Assembly: GCA_019720755.1 (NCBI GenBank)
Contig: CP081303.1
Coordinates: forward strand, 1 to 64,000
Reading direction: 5' to 3'
DNA: 64,000 bases
Source of the DNA: Prolixibacteraceae bacterium
GTDB lineage: Bacteria > Bacteroidota > Bacteroidia > Bacteroidales > Prolixibacteraceae
Positions 9,446-17,600 of this stretch are shown here, piece by piece (the stretch's first letter is position 1; each line of letters starts with the position of its first letter). The notes beneath the pieces are model-generated. The model ran no database searches and was not told the DNA's origin. It was given only the letters and a program-made list of their open reading frames with translations. The position numbers were made by a program, and so were the translations under genes.

Positions 9446-10442
9446 TTATATAGTATGTTCCTATAATGGCTTTGTGATCTGATCTTCCTTGTCTAAGTGT
9501 GAGATAATTTTTGGTATCCAACTGCTTTGAATATAGAATGTAATCTATTCGTGCATGAATCCATCCTGCATGATATGTTACTCCAAATCCTTTTCCTCTC
9601 TCTAAAAATGTGTCTTTTAGATCCTTTGAAATAATATGGTATGGATAGGATGAAGGCATTGCATTAAAGTCACCACAAACAATGACTGGTTTGTTACATT
9701 CTTGTATGTTATTACGAACAGATCTTGCTTGTTTTGCTCTCCGTTTGATCCCTATATTTAATTTATGTAACAAATTCTTCTTCGATATGGGATTGTTCTC
9801 CGATGGTATATACTCTTTTGTGGATATTTTATATGATTGTAAATGGCAGCTATATATCCTAACAGGCAATCCATTAATCTTAGTATCTATATAAATTGCA
9901 CTGTTTTTAGTGTTCTTAAAAGGGATAATACCTGAATCTAATATGGGTTGCTTTGATAGAATAACATTAGATGATGCAGCGTGATATGAGTGATATGTAA
10001 TACCTCCAATTTTAATTATATTTGTATTTGAGATTCCATGATAGTGAATCTCCTGAAGGCATATTACATCAGGAGTGTGTTTCATTATTATGGTATCTAA
10101 CTCTGTTGCCATATGCTGGCTATCACTTCTTATTATACCGTTTCTTACGTTATAACTCATCACTTTAAGGTCATTTGGAACACCAATTAATTCTTTTGAA
10201 TGTGATATACTAAAGAAAGAAGAAGTTACCGGAAATGTGACTACTATTGCTATTATATTATAGATAATTTTAGCATGTTTATGTAGTAACAATGCCATAA
10301 TATTTAAGATGTATGCAAGAGGGAAGAGAAGTGATAAAAATCCAAAGATGCTCAAGTAGTCTCCTGGAATATGATGAGATAATCCACACACTATAGTGAT
10401 GATACCAATTAAGGCTGTGATGAAATTGGCAATCTTTTTCAT
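9441..10442 (-). CDS. Endonuclease/exonuclease/phosphatase (EEP) family protein with N-terminal membrane segments
   Basis: A 333-residue protein with about three hydrophobic segments in the first 85 residues, then an EEP hydrolase domain. Domain signatures are MSYNVRNG (first metal-site Asn), VICLQEIHYH (catalytic Glu), YSCHLQSYK, VVCGDFNAMPSSYPY-type GDFN, and the C-terminal RIDYILYS plus GRSDHKAI (catalytic Asp-His). Such proteins cleave phosphodiesters of nucleic acids, lipids or inositols; the substrate here is unknown. It is the last gene of the mutL-rhomboid block, 15 bases after the rhomboid gene. Its stop codon lies in the terminator arm shared with trxA. Confidence 0.85.
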   Translation of the reverse strand: MKKIANFITALIGIITIVCGLSHHIPGDYLSIFGFLSLLFPLAYILNIMALLLHKHAKIIYNIIAIVVTFPVTSSFFSISHSKELIGVPNDLKVMSYNVRNGIIRSDSQHMATELDTIIMKHTPDVICLQEIHYHGISNTNIIKIGGITYHSYHAASSNVILSKQPILDSGIIPFKNTKNSAIYIDTKINGLPVRIYSCHLQSYKISTKEYIPSENNPISKKNLLHKLNIGIKRRAKQARSVRNNIQECNKPVIVCGDFNAMPSSYPYHIISKDLKDTFLERGKGFGVTYHAGWIHARIDYILYSKQLDTKNYLTLRQGRSDHKAIIGTYYIK

Positions 10443-10457
10443 AAATATCTATTAACT

Positions 10458-11339
10458 CTATTTACGTCCCATCTTAAAAAGATGATTTTTTTCTTCTTTA
10501 CTCAAACTATCATACCCAGATTTTGATATCTTATCTAGGACCCTGTTCGTCTCTTCTTGTTTTTGTTTTTTAGAACGATTGTACTGCTTATCGTTCATCT
10601 TCGTTACATCTTTCTTATATTTTACCTTAAGGTTAGAAGTTGATCGAGTACATAACTTCATGACTTTATCTATTAATGGATATATCCAAGCCCCAATGTC
10701 TTTTCCCTTTCTGTAATAATGGATGTAAAGATATCCGCACAGAGCTCCTCCTAGGTGTGCAATATTTCCTCCGGGGTTTTCAGATGCGATCATTATTGTT
10801 GAAAGCACTACGTATATAATAGCAATATATTTTATACGAACAGGCCCTATGAACATTAAGTATAGTTGGTAGTTGGGAATGTACACAGCTGTTGCTACTA
10901 CAATTGAAAATACTGCAGCTGATGCCCCTAAAAGTAATGTTGTGCTGTTTGCAAATACAGGCAAAGTATTGAAAGCAATGAAGTATAATATGCCTCCCAT
11001 TAAGCCTCCAATAATATATAGATAAATAAGCTTGTTCTGATCTAAATATTGTAGGAATATTCTTCCAAACCAATAGAGAAAAAGTAGGTTAGAAAACAAA
11101 TGTATAAAACCGTAGTGTGTAAACATATAGGTAAATAAAGACCACGGTTGTTTAATTAATTGTGCCCAACTATCAGGTAATGATAGATAATTCACTATCA
11201 AACCAAGAGGTTGACCACCTAAGAAAAGTATGACATCAATTCCTCGAATTACAAAAAATACGATCACATTGATATAGATAAGTTTGGTAAGATACCCTCC
11301 ATTCTTAAAGGCATTACGCAACTCATTCAGTATTCCCAT
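10458..11339 (-). CDS. Rhomboid family intramembrane serine protease with C-terminal cytosolic tail
   Basis: A 293-residue rhomboid with about six membrane helices over residues 20-210. The catalytic serine is in GASA (Ser140) and the catalytic histidine in AHLGG (His195). The N-terminal side of the fold shows FTYMFTHYGFIHLFSNLLF. After the last helix comes a charged tail that ends in a short conserved helical module (about residues 265-293, LDKISKSGYDSLSKEEK), commonly seen in Bacteroidota rhomboids. It follows the other rhomboid gene with a 2-base gap, so they are co-translated and may cleave related membrane substrates. Confidence 0.92.
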   Translation of the reverse strand: MGILNELRNAFKNGGYLTKLIYINVIVFFVIRGIDVILFLGGQPLGLIVNYLSLPDSWAQLIKQPWSLFTYMFTHYGFIHLFSNLLFLYWFGRIFLQYLDQNKLIYLYIIGGLMGGILYFIAFNTLPVFANSTTLLLGASAAVFSIVVATAVYIPNYQLYLMFIGPVRIKYIAIIYVVLSTIMIASENPGGNIAHLGGALCGYLYIHYYRKGKDIGAWIYPLIDKVMKLCTRSTSNLKVKYKKDVTKMNDKQYNRSKKQKQEETNRVLDKISKSGYDSLSKEEKNHLFKMGRK

Positions 11340-11341
11340 GA

Positions 11342-12145
11342 TTAATAAAAATTTCGACTATTTGTATTCCAATATTTTAATAATATCCAACCAAAGATCA
11401 TTCCCCCTAAGTGAGCAAAATGTGCAATATTGCTACCAGGACTTGCAAGACCTAAGACAAGCTCAATAACAGCATAACCAATAACCATATATTTTGCTTT
11501 AATAGGTATTGGAGGGAATAATAACATAAGCTCTGTATTTGGGAATAGAACTCCAAATGCTAGAAGTACTCCATATACAGCACCTGATGCTCCAACTGTT
11601 GGAATATTCTCTTTTAGATTGATAATACCATCTACTATAGATGGTATTGTTCCTGTGTAATCAGGATCTTTTGGTTTCTCTGCAAAGCGGTACATAAATT
11701 CAGTAAGCTCTGTTGATGGATATTTAAGGTATTTATGAACAAAATCTTCCAGAAGTCCTGGAGATGGAGTGTTCATTAGAGCTTTTCCTGCCTCAGTAAT
11801 AGAATGTATCTCAATGTAGTTTACTAATGTATGAAGAAGGGCTGCACCTAGTCCGGTAACAAAATAATATATAAGAAATCTTTTGGATCCCCAAACTTGT
11901 TCTAGAATTCGTCCAAACATCCACAATGCAAACATATTGAAGAATATATGTGTTATACTCCCATGCATAAATAGATGGGTAATAAGTTGATGTGGCATGA
12001 AGTAATCAGACGTTGGCTGGTACAATGCAAAATACCTCATAAAAGTATCTTTAGCAAAGTAGGAGAGGATAAACATGATGACATTAGCAATGAGTAAGCC
12101 TCTTACAGCTGGGGGGGTATTGGGAAGTATACGATTTGTATTCAT
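11342..12145 (-). CDS. Rhomboid family intramembrane serine protease
   Basis: A 267-residue rhomboid with the catalytic Ser187 in GASG and His245 in AHLGG. The conserved early segment QLITHLFMHGSITHIFFNMFA is present (first 20 residues of that stretch). Between the third and fourth membrane helices there is an unusually long loop of about 65 residues (roughly 112-178), larger than in simple six-helix rhomboids. That loop may restrict or recruit substrates. It lies 12 bases after mutL and 2 bases before the second rhomboid, in the same leftward operon. Confidence 0.92.
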   Translation of the reverse strand: MNTNRILPNTPPAVRGLLIANVIMFILSYFAKDTFMRYFALYQPTSDYFMPHQLITHLFMHGSITHIFFNMFALWMFGRILEQVWGSKRFLIYYFVTGLGAALLHTLVNYIEIHSITEAGKALMNTPSPGLLEDFVHKYLKYPSTELTEFMYRFAEKPKDPDYTGTIPSIVDGIINLKENIPTVGASGAVYGVLLAFGVLFPNTELMLLFPPIPIKAKYMVIGYAVIELVLGLASPGSNIAHFAHLGGMIFGWILLKYWNTNSRNFY

Positions 12146-12157
12146 TAATTTCTATTT

Positions 12158-14083
12158 TTATAACTTTAAAAACTTCTCAAGATCTTCCACTGGCATGATC
12201 TTAAGTACAGGCTCTCCCCATGGGGATATTGTTGGATGCATACAGCAAAAAAGATCATTAAAGAGTTGTTGTACCTCCTGATCTTTTAAAGATATCTTAC
12301 GATTGGAGCAAGATGTCTTTGCAAGTATTTTGGCAACATAATTGTTCATCTCCTCTTTAATATCAAAGGGCCTCAATTTCATCTCTTCGATGATTCCCTC
12401 AAGAAGCCCTACTGGATTTATCTTTCCTAAGATACTTGGGATTCCGTGTATCACAAATACATTCTGTTCTGCATATTGAATGTCAAACCCAAACTTATTT
12501 AACTCAGTAACTACTGAATGAAGCATTTCACTATCCATAAGTCCCAATTCGATTGTGTGAGGAAATAGCTGTTGTTGGCTAACGGATTGTTGTGTCTTAA
12601 TTAGTTGCAAAAATCCCTCATACAAAATCCGCTGTTGTGCCTTTCTTTGGTCAATAACCATTAATCCAGACTTCACCGGAGTTAAGATATATCTATTTTT
12701 AAGATGAAGAAATTTACTCATTTGAGAGCCTTCTTCCATATTTAAAGTTTGCTGTACAGGTTCAGGAGTTTCATTAAAAGCAATATTCGCGATAGGGTTA
12801 TCCATGCCTTCCATTTCGAAAGCTTCTAGATTTGCCTCAATCTCTTCATTTACTTTCTCCTTCTCTATACCACTATATAGTGATCCCCAATTCTGTCTAT
12901 TGTTTTCAAATCGTTGAGGATTATTTATCTGATTTGTAGGACGAGGGTGATTCTCGATATGATGTTGTACTTCAAAAGGATTATAAGTTTGATCTACTTC
13001 GATAGTAGGTGAGGACATAGATGGATCCTCATTTTCTAGCAGGGCTGGAATTTCCATAGCACCAGCTTGATCAAACTCGATTGAAGGAACAATATTAAAT
13101 TTACCTAAGCTTTCTCGTACTGCAGCATGAATAATATGCCAAGCAGATTTTTCATCTTCAAATTTAATCTCTGTTTTCGTTGGATGAATATTTACATCGA
13201 TATTTGCAGGATCCACCTCGAAAAATAGAAAGTATGCTGGGATTGTATCATTTGCAATAATATTTTCATAAGCCGTAGTAATAGCCTTATGAAAATATGG
13301 ATGCTTCATAAAGCGCTGATTTGCGAAGAAGAATTGGTCTCCTGATGTTTTTCTTGCAAACTTAGGCTGGCCTATATATCCTGTAATTTTAATAATAGAA
13401 GTCTCTACTTCAACAGGTATAAGGTTTTGATTAATATTTTTACCATGCAGGTTTACAATTCTCTTTCTTAAGTTTGATTTAGGTAGATCGTAAATGATTG
13501 TGTCATTATGATATAATCTGAAAGATATTTGAGAATGAGCCAATGCGATTCTCTGTATTTCTATCATAATATGCTTTAACTCAGCACGATCAGACTTAAG
13601 GAATTTTCTTCTTGCAGGGATATTATAGAATAGGTTTTTAACGGTAAAGTTACATCCTTGTTCACATACAACCTCTTCCTGAGAAACAACTTCAGAGGCC
13701 TGAATAGATATCAATGTTCCTAATTCATCAGTCTCTTTGCGTGTCTTCAACTCGATTTCAGATACTGCCGCAATGGATGCCAGTGCTTCTCCTCTAAATC
13801 CCATACTTCGGATTGCATAGAGATCTTCCGCCAATTTAATCTTTGACGTTGCATGGCGTTCAAAGCTTAATCTAGCATCCGTCGGAGACATTCCATCTCC
13901 ATTATCGATAACCTGAATGAGGGTACGTCCAGCATCTTTAAGGTTAATCGTGATTTTTGTAGCATTTGCATCTATCGCATTCTCAACCATCTCTTTTACA
14001 ACTGATGCGGGTCTTTGAACAACCTCTCCAGCAGCTATTTGATTCGCAACAGAATCAGGAAGTAATTGTATGATATCTGACAT
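12158..14083 (-). CDS. mutL: DNA mismatch repair protein MutL
   Basis: A 641-residue mismatch-repair matchmaker. The N-terminal GHKL ATPase begins with LLPDSVANQIAAGEVVQRPA and contains DNGDGM, FRGEALASI and VNVHPTK-type DVNIHPTKTE. A variable linker of about 100 residues precedes the C-terminal dimerisation domain. The usual endonuclease motif DQHAxxExxxxE reads DQRKAQQRILYE, and the C-terminal CPHGRP motif is replaced by CMHPTISPWGEP. Nicking activity is therefore uncertain; related Bacteroidota MutL proteins also deviate here (from memory). It overlaps no neighbour and is followed at 12 bases by a rhomboid gene. Confidence 0.95.
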   Translation of the reverse strand: MSDIIQLLPDSVANQIAAGEVVQRPASVVKEMVENAIDANATKITINLKDAGRTLIQVIDNGDGMSPTDARLSFERHATSKIKLAEDLYAIRSMGFRGEALASIAAVSEIELKTRKETDELGTLISIQASEVVSQEEVVCEQGCNFTVKNLFYNIPARRKFLKSDRAELKHIMIEIQRIALAHSQISFRLYHNDTIIYDLPKSNLRKRIVNLHGKNINQNLIPVEVETSIIKITGYIGQPKFARKTSGDQFFFANQRFMKHPYFHKAITTAYENIIANDTIPAYFLFFEVDPANIDVNIHPTKTEIKFEDEKSAWHIIHAAVRESLGKFNIVPSIEFDQAGAMEIPALLENEDPSMSSPTIEVDQTYNPFEVQHHIENHPRPTNQINNPQRFENNRQNWGSLYSGIEKEKVNEEIEANLEAFEMEGMDNPIANIAFNETPEPVQQTLNMEEGSQMSKFLHLKNRYILTPVKSGLMVIDQRKAQQRILYEGFLQLIKTQQSVSQQQLFPHTIELGLMDSEMLHSVVTELNKFGFDIQYAEQNVFVIHGIPSILGKINPVGLLEGIIEEMKLRPFDIKEEMNNYVAKILAKTSCSNRKISLKDQEVQQLFNDLFCCMHPTISPWGEPVLKIMPVEDLEKFLKL

Positions 14084-14101
14084 CGGGTAAACACGTTGAG
14101 A

Positions 14102-14410
14102 TTAAAAAAAGATAATAAAAAGAACCAAAAGTATTAATAGAAGAATGATGAAAATACGCTGATTTGATTTCTTTTTCTCATTCTGTCCGAAGGCAAAGCC
14201 TCCCTTAGTTAATAGCTTTGATTCAGAACGAAAGGATCCTCGGATTGTACCTCCATGATCACTCGTGTTTTTTGAATCAGAGTCTTTCATATTAAGTTCT
14301 GCCTTTAAGCGTTCTGTTCGTTCCTTTTTTGCTTCTTCCTCTGGATTATGAAAACGATAAGGTATGTGAAAAGAGCGATTTCGAGGTACGTGAAAAAATT
14401 TCATCCCCAT
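14102..14410 (-). CDS. Small conserved membrane-anchored protein upstream of mutL
   Basis: A 102-residue protein of unknown function. It begins MGMKFFHVPRNRSFHIPYRF, has a charged Lys/Glu-rich helix (about 24-45), a Gly/Ser/Arg-rich middle, and one C-terminal membrane helix (about 84-102), as in tail-anchored proteins. A protein starting MKFFHVP in this position next to mutL is common in Bacteroidota (from memory). The start may be Met1 or Met3 (14404). It lies 18 bases before mutL, so the two share a transcript. Confidence 0.7.
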   Translation of the reverse strand: MGMKFFHVPRNRSFHIPYRFHNPEEEAKKERTERLKAELNMKDSDSKNTSDHGGTIRGSFRSESKLLTKGGFAFGQNEKKKSNQRIFIILLLILLVLFIIFF

Positions 14411-14651
14411 ATATAATCATATTTAATTTACACAAATATACCTTTTTTTTCCTGTTTGAATATCAAAATAGGACTGGAAAAATAACTTTTGAACATAGCA
14501 TTTACTTCAAATTAATGGTTGAAATAAAACCTAAAAGAATGGTATCTATTATACCCAAAAGTATCAAAAAAAAATCACTTAGGTCCTTATGGAACTTTGT
14601 TTTATAAATAGTTTAACGTTTCTTTTATACACTAGATCCATGCTATTTAAG

Positions 14652-14659
14652 TATATTTG
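14652..14659 (+). promoter_or_regulatory. Candidate -7 box of the YrdC-type gene
   Basis: TATATTTG matches the Bacteroidota -7 consensus TAnnTTTG 26 bases before the ATG at 14686. No clear TTTG at -33 was found. The region 14411-14685 is otherwise without a convincing gene. Confidence 0.4.
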
Positions 14660-14685
14660 TTTTCCGTTGCAAAATACTAGTAAAG

Positions 14686-15258
14686 ATGAGATACGAAAAA
14701 GAAGATATTAACAAGGCCATAGAGGTTATTCAATCTGGTGGGATTATTTTGTATCCAACAGATACTGTTTGGGGTATAGGCTGTGATGCGACCAATGAGG
14801 AAGCAGTCCGCAAGATATACGAGTTGAAGAAAAGATCTGATTCGAAGAGCATGTTAGTTTTAATGGAGAATCCAGGACTAATAGCGCGTTATATTGATAT
14901 GATGCCTGATGTTGCATGGGAATTGATTGAGGTGACAGAGAAGCCATTAACGATTATTTATCCTAATGCGAAGAACTTAGCACCGAATCTTCTTTCTGAA
15001 GACAAAACGGTGGGTATTCGTATCACGGAAGAAAAGTTTACAAGCGATTTGATTCGACGTATTCGTAAGCCTTTGGTTTCTACATCCGCGAATATCAGTG
15101 GAGAACCGACTCCTGGTAATTTTGTAGATATTTCTGATGAAATTAAGAATGGAGTGGATTATGTTGTCGAGTTTAGGCAAGGTGATATGGAGAAGAAGCA
15201 ATCGTCTTCTATCATTAAGTTAGGTGTTGGTGGTGAGATAGAAATTCTGCGAAAATAA
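14686..15258 (+). CDS. L-threonylcarbamoyladenylate synthase (YrdC/Sua5 family)
   Basis: A 190-residue single YrdC domain enzyme that makes threonylcarbamoyl-AMP from threonine, bicarbonate and ATP, the first step of the t6A modification of ANN-decoding tRNAs. Motifs: YPTDTVWGIGCDA near the N-terminus, KRSDSKSML (nucleotide/threonine-binding KR..SK), TVGIRI, and STSANISGEPTP. The length fits TsaC-type proteins without the extra Sua5 domain. It is a single gene flanked by a -7 box and an 18-bp terminator hairpin. Confidence 0.9.
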   Translation: MRYEKEDINKAIEVIQSGGIILYPTDTVWGIGCDATNEEAVRKIYELKKRSDSKSMLVLMENPGLIARYIDMMPDVAWELIEVTEKPLTIIYPNAKNLAPNLLSEDKTVGIRITEEKFTSDLIRRIRKPLVSTSANISGEPTPGNFVDISDEIKNGVDYVVEFRQGDMEKKQSSSIIKLGVGGEIEILRK

Positions 15259-15278
15259 AAAAGTAGATTCAAAATATC

Positions 15279-15318
15279 ATATAAAAAGGACTCTTGAGAA
15301 CAAGAGTCCTTTTTATAT
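15279..15318 (+). terminator. Strong intrinsic terminator after the YrdC-type gene
   Basis: A perfect 18-bp stem (ending GGACTCTTG / CAAGAGTCC) with loop AGAA; the right arm runs into TTTTTATAT. It is symmetric enough to work in both directions but is most useful for the rightward YrdC-type gene ending at 15258. Confidence 0.85.
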
Positions 15319-15425
15319 GGATGAATACAATTTTCAATATATAAAGTTTGTATATCCGTTATATGTGGATTGCTATTTGTTTAGAAATGAATGAAAAGAC
15401 TTATTTTCCATCCAAATAGAATCTC

Positions 15426-16127
15426 TTATTTTTTAACCATAACTTTTCCCCTTCCTACAATTTTCGTGTCAATATCTGGGTTTCCTTTATATAGTACTTG
15501 TCCCGAACCGATGATTGTAGCATCTATTTTTCCATTACATGTGATTTCGCATACCCCTGATCCTGATATTTTTATTTTAGCTTTCTTTGTTGGAACGGCC
15601 ATGCCAAAGAAATCTCCAGAACCTGATATAAGTGCTTTAAATCCAGAAACCTCTGAACAGTTTTTTACTTTAATAGAACCTGATCCTTGAATGTTCACAT
15701 TCATTTTTTCCGTTTCAAGATAGTCTACAGTAATATCTCCACTACCATTAAGGTTCAAGTCAATGATTCTAGAATTTAATTCATCTTCTACTTTAATCGA
15801 TCCAGAACCTGCCACATTAAGAGCTTCGATATCAGGAGCAGTTATATATATGTCAATTTTACCAGGTTCCCAATCTTTAAACCATCTGTCATTATTGGTA
15901 AAACGGACAATCAATTGACGATCTTTAACTTCTGTAATTATTTTCTGCATTGTAGAAGCTTTGCCCACACGAATTTCAATTGATTGTACATCATCTTGAA
16001 TGAAGTGTAGTTGTGCTTCAATTTTAAGTGTAATTTCTGAAAAAGGCTCTACCTCTCTCTTTTGGATTTTTTCGGCATGTGCGAATCCAATGATTAGCGT
16101 CAATAACGTTGTTAGAAATAATCTCAT
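15426..16127 (-). CDS. GIN-domain (DUF2807) head protein, secreted
   Basis: A 233-residue exported protein of the DUF2807 / putative auto-transporter adhesin head GIN family, common in Bacteroidota. I chose Met at 16127 because it gives a clean signal peptide (MRLFLTTLLTLIIGFAHA, cleaved before EKI); a 10-residue upstream extension overlaps rimM. The body repeats the motif GSGxI/V as stacked beta-helix turns (VAGSGSIKV, LNGSGDITV, IQGSGSIKV, ISGSGDFFG, ISGSGVCEI, IIGSGQVLY), giving a right-handed beta-helix. The function is unknown; adhesion or envelope roles are suggested only by the family name. It lies just downstream of rimM. Confidence 0.85.
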   Translation of the reverse strand: MRLFLTTLLTLIIGFAHAEKIQKREVEPFSEITLKIEAQLHFIQDDVQSIEIRVGKASTMQKIITEVKDRQLIVRFTNNDRWFKDWEPGKIDIYITAPDIEALNVAGSGSIKVEDELNSRIIDLNLNGSGDITVDYLETEKMNVNIQGSGSIKVKNCSEVSGFKALISGSGDFFGMAVPTKKAKIKISGSGVCEITCNGKIDATIIGSGQVLYKGNPDIDTKIVGRGKVMVKK

Positions 16128-16149
16128 AGTTATGTGTTCTGATTTATTA

Positions 16150-16689
16150 CTATTCATTCAGATCAAGCAATCCTTCTGGAATATCTAGGTGTATTAACCT
16201 TTGTTCATGCAAAATCTGTTTTACAATCTCTGTGTTAAATGGGACCATAACTTCTTCTCCATCTACTTCGATAGAGAGTATTATGTTCCCAGAGAAATCT
16301 TCAACTCGAATAACTTCTCCATTTATATCCTTTTGAGTGTCGGTAATATGATATCCTTCAAGGATTGAAAAGTCCGTAATCTCTTCATCAATAATCACGT
16401 CTTCGTTAAAGACAAAAATCTTACATCCTACATAAGGATCCACAAGGTCGACATTTTGGTAAGATTTAAAGGAGATATTTGCAGTTTCTCCAGTTCTATA
16501 ACGCAAGCTATCCTCTTCTATTAAGAAAGGAACTAGTCCTCCTTCAATTTCTAAGAACAGCGACTCTATCTCTTCAAAAGTTTCACCATACGCTGGATTA
16601 AACTTAATAATAACTTCTCCTTGTAGTCCATGGGTTCTCATAATATACCCAATGGAGATACATCTATTAATATCTATTTCACGACACAT
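16150..16689 (-). CDS. rimM: Ribosome maturation factor RimM
   Basis: A 179-residue assembly factor for the 30S head, binding S19 through its PRC-barrel domain. The N-terminal barrel starts with SIGYIMRTHGLQGEV. The central FKSYQNVDLVDPYVGC and the PRC-barrel segment EVMVPFNTEIVKQI are family landmarks. It is downstream of rpsP, the usual genomic association, but a terminator hairpin at 16752-16775 lies between them, so readthrough or a separate promoter must supply it. Confidence 0.92.
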   Translation of the reverse strand: MCREIDINRCISIGYIMRTHGLQGEVIIKFNPAYGETFEEIESLFLEIEGGLVPFLIEEDSLRYRTGETANISFKSYQNVDLVDPYVGCKIFVFNEDVIIDEEITDFSILEGYHITDTQKDINGEVIRVEDFSGNIILSIEVDGEEVMVPFNTEIVKQILHEQRLIHLDIPEGLLDLNE

Positions 16690-16751
16690 AAATCAACTCT
16701 TTTGTAATGTTTACCCCAACAAATAAATGCTGATTATTTACAAAAATAAAA

Positions 16752-16775
16752 AAGGCGATGGAAATCCATCGCCTT
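16752..16775 (-). terminator. Intrinsic terminator after rpsP
   Basis: On the minus strand a 10-bp stem (AAGGCGATGG / CCATCGCCTT) with a 4-base loop is followed by TTTTTATTTTTG. It would end or attenuate the rpsP transcript before rimM. Confidence 0.85.
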
Positions 16776-16838
16776 AATACCTTAAATAATTTATCTTAGA
16801 AGTTACTAATTATAAAAGTAACATGTCTGATCGATAAA

Positions 16839-17375
16839 TTAAGCTTCAGCAGTATCTGCATCTGCTTCTGGTGCAACTTCTGCTTCAGCAGCAGCAGCAG
16901 CAGCTTCAGCAGCAGCATCTGCTTTCTTCTTAGCTAACTCTTGTGTACGAGCTTCTTTGATTTCAGCTTCTTTAGCCAATGAATCTGCTTTAACAGAGTC
17001 TTTAGCTGCAGTTAGAGCGTCTTTCTTAGCTTGTTGTTTCACAGCTTTAGCTGCTTTCCATGCTTCGAATTTAGCTTCAGCAGTAGCTTCATCAAATGCT
17101 CCTTTTTTCACACCACCAATAACGTGTTTCTTGTAAAGAACACCCTCCTCAGAAAGGATTGATCTTGCAGTGTCAGTAGGTTGAGCTCCCTTTAGCATCC
17201 AGTTTAGAGCTTTATCGAAATCAAGCTCGATGGTAGCAGGATTAGTATTTGGATTATATGATCCAATTCTTTCAATGAACTTACCATCACGTGGTGCCCT
17301 GCTATTAGCTACAACAATGTAGTAATAGGCATTTCTTTTACGACCGTGTCGTGCTAAACGAATTTTAACTGGCAT
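16839..17375 (-). CDS. rpsP: 30S ribosomal protein bS16 with long C-terminal extension
   Basis: The first ~85 residues are a standard bS16 ([40 protein letters not shown]). The protein is 178 residues, about twice the E. coli length. The extra half is a low-complexity Ala/Lys/Glu-rich helical tail that ends in an acidic Ala-rich stretch. Extended bS16 tails are known in Bacteroidota (from memory). It is transcribed leftward with rimM, separated by a terminator. A -7 box lies at 17418-17425. Confidence 0.95.
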   Translation of the reverse strand: MPVKIRLARHGRKRNAYYYIVVANSRAPRDGKFIERIGSYNPNTNPATIELDFDKALNWMLKGAQPTDTARSILSEEGVLYKKHVIGGVKKGAFDEATAEAKFEAWKAAKAVKQQAKKDALTAAKDSVKADSLAKEAEIKEARTQELAKKKADAAAEAAAAAAEAEVAPEADADTAEA

Positions 17376-17417
17376 AATGAAAAATGCTTAATAATATTAA
17401 TTAATTAATTTGCGTTG

Positions 17418-17425
17418 CAAAGTTA
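17418..17425 (-). promoter_or_regulatory. Candidate -7 box of rpsP
   Basis: On the minus strand TAACTTTG (context ATTAACTTTG) matches TAnnTTTG, 43 bases upstream of the rpsP ATG. The same ATTAACTTTG occurs upstream of rpsO (24559-24566). No -33 TTTG is evident at 19 bases. Confidence 0.4.
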
Positions 17426-17544
17426 ATATATTTCCCTAATTATTCTATCCTTTAAATCTTTTTATTGCGTTAAAAAACAATATTCTATCCACATTTTCAA
17501 AATATTAGAATTGTGATGAGAGGATTATTACATTTTATTTTTAC

Positions 17545-17552
17545 TATTTTTG
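17545..17552 (+). promoter_or_regulatory. Candidate -7 box of the lipoprotein gene at 17601
   Basis: TATTTTTG fits TAnnTTTG and lies 49 bases before the ATG. It is in the divergent region between rpsP and the lipoprotein gene. No clear -33 partner was found. Confidence 0.35.
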
Positions 17553-17600
17553 TTTTGTATGACGTTTCGTGCTTCATAAAACTTTACGCAAAATATCGTT

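Noticed and set aside
15391-15690. 99-codon rightward frame opposite the GIN-domain gene
   Set aside because: It is a by-product of the regular GSG repeats of the GIN protein read on the other strand.
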